Shown piece after piece: positions 58,964 to 64,000 of a DNA stretch of 64,000 nt. The DNA is taken from the NCBI GenBank assembly GCA_020796225.1, contig CM036755.1, positions 42,140,306-42,204,305 of the forward strand. Direction: 5' to 3'. Source of the DNA: Arion vulgaris. Taxonomy: Eukaryota; Mollusca; Gastropoda; Stylommatophora; Arionidae. The number at the start of each line of letters is the position of its first letter. The first letter of the stretch is position 1. The notes under the pieces were generated by a model, which was not told the DNA's origin, ran no database searches, and saw nothing but the letters and a program-made list of their open reading frames with translations. Position numbers and translations under genes: made by a program.

Positions 58964-59249
58964 CTGGAGGAACATAAATTGTGTTGCAAGGTATATTAAT
59001 AACTAGTTGAACCATCATAGAACATCAGTACAAGTGTCCCTGCTAGAGTATTCTTACATTATAAATAGCTCTTTCAGTTATAACCTGCTTGGTTAACAAT
59101 CTGTGAATAAGCAAACTTTAATAAATGTTTTCATATTTCTAACAACAGCACTGTTTATATTTGAAATTCAGTTTCCAGTTTTTCTATTTCTAATCACAGA
59201 ATTGCAGGATTGACATTTCTTATACAATTAATCAAAGTGCACAGACAGC

Positions 59250-59300
59250 TGATCGTCTTCTTTGAATGCTCCACATCAAGCACTTGTTAACCACTCTATG
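59250..59300 (-). repeat. SINE family C tail fragment
   Basis: Only the distal tail region remains: tagagtggttaacaagtgct and ttcaaagaaga on the minus strand. It sits 60 bases from the CPT1 exon at 59357. Confidence 0.5.
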
Positions 59301-59356
59301 AAGAAATATGACTTGTCTCTTAGCATAGACTCCATTAACAACACTTGTATACTTAC

Positions 59357-59488
59357 AGGTTTGCCTTCGTCAACAGCCTTGGCAAAGTCACAAGTAGCCT
59401 GTGTACAAGATCGTACTGTTTCTGTTCGACCCTCACGGAAAAGTCTTGTCATTGATGATTCATATGTCAAGCAAAAGTGTTTCTCCAG
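59357..59488 (-). CDS. CPT1: CPT1, coding exon (carnitine site, malonyl-CoA-sensitivity Met)
   Basis: Minus strand acceptor aatttcacag, donor cct|gtaagt. Reads [44 protein letters not shown]. In [19 protein letters not shown] the residues equivalent to rat CPT1A Tyr589, Met593 and Thr602 are present. A Met at 593 is linked to malonyl-CoA inhibition in vertebrate CPT1, which supports a CPT1 rather than CPT2/CROT identity. CPT1 makes acylcarnitine at the outer mitochondrial membrane and gates fatty-acid oxidation. 44 codons, phase 0. Confidence 0.97.
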
Positions 59489-59654
59489 CTGTGAAATTAG
59501 ATGTAAAATGTAATAATACCATAGAATATATTGTGTCTTCTTCTTCACTCGTGCTAGTATAAATGCTTAAAAATCACTCTTTGTAGTGAATCTTTGACAT
59601 TTTAATCATTTGAGCATAGGTATTTGTGCTGTTTTACAGCCATTTCTAATCTAT

Positions 59655-60260
59655 GCCTTTTGATTCCTTCCTTCCTTTGTTCGCTTGAAATATGTCTATA
59701 TATTCAATGTTGTCTCTTGTATACACTGTCTTTTGTAGTTCACACAGAGGTCCGTGTAGTTTTCTGTCGAGTGTTGTTTCGTTAGGCCAGTGAGTTTGCC
59801 TCAGTGTATCATATTCAGGGCAGTCTTGAAGTATGTGCTCTACAGTCTGGTGTGCCTGTCCACATCTACACATGGCTGAATTGCCAATCTTGAATTTTGT
59901 ATACATGTGGCTGCGGAGCCGATTGTGTCCTGTTCTAAGGCACAGAATGATAACTTGTTCCAATCTGCTCATATTATAGTAATCGTCTTGTGTTGGTATT
60001 TGTGGCTTTCTCATTGATTTAATCATCCTTTCTTTTGGTGGTAGGTAACTGGCACAATCGGTTGCTCTCCTGCAGCACCTTCCTTGGCCAATCGGTCTGC
60101 TGTTTCATTTCCTGGTATTCCACAGTGAGACACTGCAAGACGACCCTGTGCTGCTTGGACAATTTAGACAGTAGGGTCTGTAGACCTGGCAATTTTCTGG
60201 ACTGGAGTGCTTGGAGTGCTGATTTTGCATCAATCAAAAATACAACAGGTTGCCTTTTGA
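59655..60260 (-). mobile_element. LINE end: RNase H tail and Cys/His motif
   Basis: Minus strand: FLIDAKSALQALQSRKLPG, QTLLSKLSKQHRVVLQ, then in another frame DYYNMSRLEQVIILCLRTGH, NRLRSHMYTKFKIGNSAMCR and CGQAHQTVEHILQDCPEYDT. Same family as 38465, about 90% alike over the shared end by eye, so a fairly young insertion, in a CPT1 intron. Confidence 0.9.
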
Positions 60261-60264
60261 TTGA

Positions 60265-60400
60265 TATTTTAGAATGGGTTCAGGATGTAGCTGATGGTTT
60301 GAACATGGGGTGCAGAGGCGGGACATCTGGCCTATGAGAGAGAAATTCCGGAGGACTGTTGGGGTGGCAAAGTTCTGCTCAGGACAAGCTATTTGATGAT
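60265..60400 (+). mobile_element. RTE-like LINE, extreme 3' end
   Basis: Reads WVQDVADGLN and ends caagctatttgatgatgatg, the same end as the elements at 13323 and 35404. Possible duplication tgccttttg on each side (60252 and just after the tail). Confidence 0.82.
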
Positions 60401-61579
60401 GATGCCTTTTGTCACAGCACATCTGATTTCAGCATGCTCTTTTTATTCTGGTTCACTCTCCCGGTTGTTCCATGATGATAGATTTGGTAGGAATTAAACA
60501 TGAGTTATATCTCAAATTTTGTCAAGTAGTGGCTTTACAGTTTGCTCTTTTATATTTTCAACTTCCAAAGATTCTTGTATGTGCTGAAATGGAACTTATT
60601 ACCTACATTTTATCATGTCTCCAATAGGATTAGAAATTGGAAAATAACAGGGTAGCTCCACATTTCATATAAGTCTAGTACTTTGAAGCATGAGGACGAA
60701 CATTGTACCTCAACTCAACAGAAACCCCCATATTCTAGTATATAACATTTTAGGAACATGATGTATTAGAGACTACAGAGCTAGGATGTTGCGATTGAAA
60801 GTACGATAGGAAAACCATTGAATACCTCCTTTACCATGGCTATATGAGATTCACAGCCCACCTGCCCAACATGTTCATAGCGCGTTGGACGACGGGTGAC
60901 AAGCACCCTGTGAGTGCGGTTCAATTTCGCAGACTGGCAGAAAAGCCACAGGTTCTCCAGATTTATGGTGTTTGTGGCACCAAACAAAGGGTTACAATGT
61001 CCATGGCACCAGCCGAAAGCTGAAAGGTCAAGTGCTTCTGGATGGGTAAAAAAATGAGATTCACAATAGATAACTGTCTCTCTCTATAAGTAATTGCTAG
61101 TGAACATACTTTAGCACTCCTAGACAAAGTACAGAACCAAGGGTTTAGATTTATATGCTGAGGGAATATAACCATTTGAACAGTCAATGAATTGATCAAC
61201 CAGAGAGACTACTCCAAAAGATGTAATAGTGTTCACCAATTCAAAATCTGTACTACAGGCTTTGGAAGAACCAAACTAAATTAAAATAAGTGAAGTATGA
61301 ATCCACAACTTGCTATCCTTTTATGATATCTATGTAACCCTACAGTGCATTCCAGTTCTCATAGTTATTCCAGGAAATAAAAGAGAAGACCAACTGACCA
61401 CCAAAAAAAAGTGATCAATCAAGTCATAGGTTAACAAAACTGATAGCAATCAACTATTAAACACATCATTAAAAAAACTCAAACTCGTTTGTGCACTGCA
61501 GCTGGGATAATCCTGTGTAAGAAAGAGACTGAAGCACACATGGTTACTCTCCAAAGTGCAATGATAATGGTCCTATCAA
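60401..61579. other. Unannotated CPT1 intron, one less AT-rich block
   Basis: At 60800-61050 base composition is more balanced and the minus strand is open (NLENLWLFCQSAKLNRTHRV, LVTRRPTRYEHVGQVGCESH). It does not fit CPT1 and I do not recognise it; a decayed transposon is the simplest reading. The remainder shows nothing. Confidence 0.35.
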
Positions 61580-61930
61580 TCAATCAAGTCAGTATAGCAT
61601 ACAGCAAAGAACAGAGAAGAAGGAGTGTGTATAGAATATGTAAACAACATTAGTGATAAGATCAGAGTACCAACAGGGAGATACTGTCATAATTATCATG
61701 CATAAATTCAAGCAATTCAAGCAATCAAAGTAGCAACTGAAAAACTGTTTTCAGATCACTCTCAGCATACATCTCTTGGTAGTTTTGATAAGGTACGAAA
61801 ACACCATTCTAATCACTACAGTCCAGAAAATTGTCAGGTCTACAAGCTCTACTATCTTATCTATGCAGCCAGCACATGCTTGCCAAACAGTGGATACTGT
61901 CTCACTGTGGGATACCAGAAAATGTGTCTC
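61580..61930 (+). mobile_element. Decayed RNase H LINE
   Basis: Broken frames parallel to 39310-39610: a gaatatgtaaacaacatt stretch, agtaccaacagggagatact, then QSRKLSGLQALLSY-like and TVDTVSLWDTR. Old copy. Confidence 0.65.
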
Positions 61931-62068
61931 ATGACCGGTTCATGACTTTCATTACAACCTCAACAAGCTGTCTTTAGTCTGCCTGCTTTGTGTTCAAATG
62001 GCAGTTCATGCGATGATTTCTGGATCTTTCAAAGGACATGATAGATCCAATTGCAATAGCTAATTGCC

Positions 62069-62311
62069 TGTGTGTTGCCGGGGCTTGCAGGGGGAGTGAA
62101 GAATAGCGGCACTGTGACCTACAAAGCATGTCGTAAGAGGCGACTGAGGTAGAGGCCTAGGGAAACTACCTAGTAAATAAAAGCGTCACAGAATTGGATG
62201 TGCTGGCCTACTTGTATGCACATAACTGGCACAATGTGCAATCACTCTTAGGCTACAATCACAAAGGGTGGTTAACAAGTGGTCAATGTGGAGTGTTCGA
62301 AAAAGAAGAAG
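62069..62311 (+). repeat. SINE family C copy with intact core
   Basis: Opens gtgtgttgccggggcttgca, core gcatgtcgtaagaggcgact, ends gttcgaaaaagaagaagag. In the CPT1 intron upstream of the exon at 59357, plus orientation. Confidence 0.85.
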
Positions 62312-62559
62312 AGACAATGGCTAATTATTATTTTTGTATGCATATCTTCCTGTTTGATCAAAGAGAGGAGCTCTTGGTTAGATCAAATGAGCAGGACGAA
62401 ATTCACTATCTTGAGCTTTCTAATATTCACTAAATGTTCTGTGTTTATAAACTTTTGAAGATGACTACAATTTGATTGTGCATATTCCTTATGAAAGATA
62501 TTAGTTTGAATGGCAAGATGTATTCATATCAAATGCACAGTACACTATTTTAGTTTCAA

Positions 62560-62655
62560 ATGATCTTTTTGTGAATTTTAGTTTCAAATGATCTTTTTGT
62601 GAATTTTAGTTTCAAATGATCTTTTGTGAATTTAGTTTCAAATGATCTTTTTTGT
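62560..62655. repeat. About 28-bp tandem repeat, 4-5 copies
   Basis: tttagtttcaaatgatcttt then ttgtgaat. It ends about 110 bp from the CPT1 donor at 62767. Confidence 0.92.
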
Positions 62656-62766
62656 GGCTATATTATTTCACCCCTTCTGTGGGGTTTTTTTACAATTTTT
62701 TGTAACAATACAATTCAAGATTGAAAGATGACTAGATGTAACAGAAATATCATGTTGAACACATAC

Positions 62767-62931
62767 CCTGTAGTAAGTCAGCTGAATAGCTGTCTGTATA
62801 AAGGAATCAGGGCTAACTTTGCAAGTCTTCACAAAACCTTTACCAAACTCTTGGAACATCATTATATGAAGGTCCACATCATTGAGCAGTGAGCGTGCAA
62901 CCTGCATACTTGTCTGGATCACTTGCTGACA
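62767..62931 (-). CDS. CPT1: CPT1, coding exon (first visible)
   Basis: Minus strand acceptor tttcaacaacag, donor agg|gtatgt. Reads CQQVIQTSMQVARSLLNDVD, LHIMMFQEFGKGFVKTCKVS, PDSFIQTAIQLTYYR. Vertebrate CPT1 has the same pattern with F.FGKG.IKKCR.SPDAF.Q.ALQLA. The catalytic His and the transmembrane N-terminus would lie beyond the window's right edge, upstream in the gene. Six exons are visible, 241 codons plus stop, all phase 0. The acceptor is the least certain point, as several AGs are near. Confidence 0.93.
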
Positions 62932-63124
62932 CTGTTGTTGAAACAGAAGATTGATAAGCATACAATTGATAACTAAAGATTCCGATAACAATGTCCTAAA
63001 CACCAGAAAGAGGCAGATACCTAAACAATAAACAATATGACATAAATGAGATTGCTAAATAAGAAAGCTAGTAAGAGAAGTTGTGAGCGTCTGTAGCTTA
63101 AGCTGTAGTGAGCTCAATCACAAC

Positions 63125-63575
63125 CCAAGCATTTCTTTCTTTCTTCTTTCTTTCTCGGATCCTGTATGCCTCACAGCGTCAGGTCAGGAAGAGATTTCAA
63201 AATGGGCCCTAGTATGCGCTGTAGATAGTCTCTTTCTCGCCTCTGTTATCTCTGAGGTCCATCTTTGCTGGCCGCCTTTGCTTTGTACCCATTGTATCCG
63301 AGCAGCATTGCTCTTTGGGGTGCACTGTCTGATGGTAATCTGCTTACGTGACCGAATCATTTAATTTGTTGTTTCTTAATGAAGTCTAGTACTGATGTTG
63401 TATCCACTTTTTCCTGATGTCTTCATTTCTCAACCGGTCTCTTCTTGTTACACCCAGCATTCTGCGTAGACACTTCATCTCTGTTGTGACTAGTTTTCTT
63501 CTATCGTTTGTTGTCAGCGTCCAGGTTTGGCACTGGTAACATAGTGTGGGGAGAAAGATTGTGTTGAACATTGCT
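63125..63575 (-). mobile_element. LINE C-terminal fragment
   Basis: Minus strand reads FNTIFLPTLCYQCQTWTLTT, VTTEMKCLRRMLGVTRRDRL, RNEDIRKKW. It is a close copy of 16805-17330, including the non-coding end ctttctttct. Confidence 0.88.
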
Positions 63576-63649
63576 TAAACTCTGCGGCGGGCAAGTTTGA
63601 AAGACAATTTGTTCCATTGGGTATTTACAAATGATAAAAATAGACCTCA

Positions 63650-63767
63650 CCATTCAGAAAACAATGGCAAACTACCGAACGTATAAGTGATGCCTAGAAA
63701 ATCAAAGACTCGTTTACTGTTGTTGATGGCTAAGTCCTGCAAAGGATATGCCATGATTTTCATTTTC
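63650..63767 (+). repeat. SINE family D, 3' half
   Basis: cattcagaaaacaatggcaa to ggatatgccatgattttcat, matching the full copy at 24476. The tRNA-like head is absent. Confidence 0.82.
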
Positions 63768-64000
63768 AGTAAGAGAATGCTAGACACAGAAAGTTGTGCA
63801 GACACATGCAGACACATCATTGTCTTTACAAATTTTCTCTTTAATAGAGAGCATGAGGCATCCACTGCAATTGATCTACTTGACAGAATCCTGCACCAGA
63901 TAATTGATATGCTTTTAGTTATACTTTCAGTGTCAATTTGTTTCTCTAAAGAAGTTATATGCTTCTACAGGAAATATTCCTGTAACAATCTGTTGCACTG

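Noticed and set aside
63647..63865. Minus-strand frame as a further CPT1 exon
   Set aside because: Its sequence is a family D SINE fragment and does not fit CPT1.

Overview
This is a piece of an animal nuclear genome: AT-rich, with spliced genes, long introns, and many retrotransposons and minisatellites. No bacterial, organellar or viral gene organisation is seen. Two host genes can be read from their exons.

(1) Plus strand, 8564-42726: the last ten coding exons (418 codons plus stop) of a DENND5 (Rab6IP1-type DENN) orthologue. They cover the second half of RUN domain 1, the PLAT/LH2 domain and RUN domain 2. (2) Minus strand, 62931 down to 52765: the last six coding exons (241 codons plus stop) of a carnitine O-palmitoyltransferase 1 (CPT1). 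Exon phases agree throughout both genes. The genes converge, with about 10 kb between their stop codons. No functional link between them is implied.

Everything else is introns and intergenic DNA made largely of mobile elements. There are more than thirty LINE fragments of at least three types: RTE/CR1-like ends with 'RKRGRPR..W' tails, a LINE with APE endonuclease and RNase H, and one with RNase H plus a C-terminal Cys/His motif. There are four SINE-like families, several copies with clear target-site duplications. DNA transposons are a hAT with 8-bp duplications, a piggyBac-like element with TTAA ends, and a short non-autonomous hAT element that I recognise as SPIN. A foldback element is also present. 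Several insertions are nested.

At least seventeen unrelated tandem arrays occur, with units of 20 to 114 bp. Four of them touch DENND5 exon edges. The most striking is an 86-bp unit repeated eight times that carries the splice acceptor and first half of one exon; only the last copy is joined to the rest of the exon.

Organism: an invertebrate. SPIN has been reported in a pond snail and a triatomine bug as well as tetrapods, and the LINE/SINE content would suit a mollusc, perhaps a freshwater gastropod. This assignment is tentative. Layout: 1-8.5 kb, arrays, LINE/SINE and piggyBac; 8.5-43 kb, DENND5; 43-52.7 kb, arrays and LINE debris; 52.7-63 kb, CPT1; 63-64 kb, LINE and SINE remnants. All protein identities rest on my memory of the families, not on a search.
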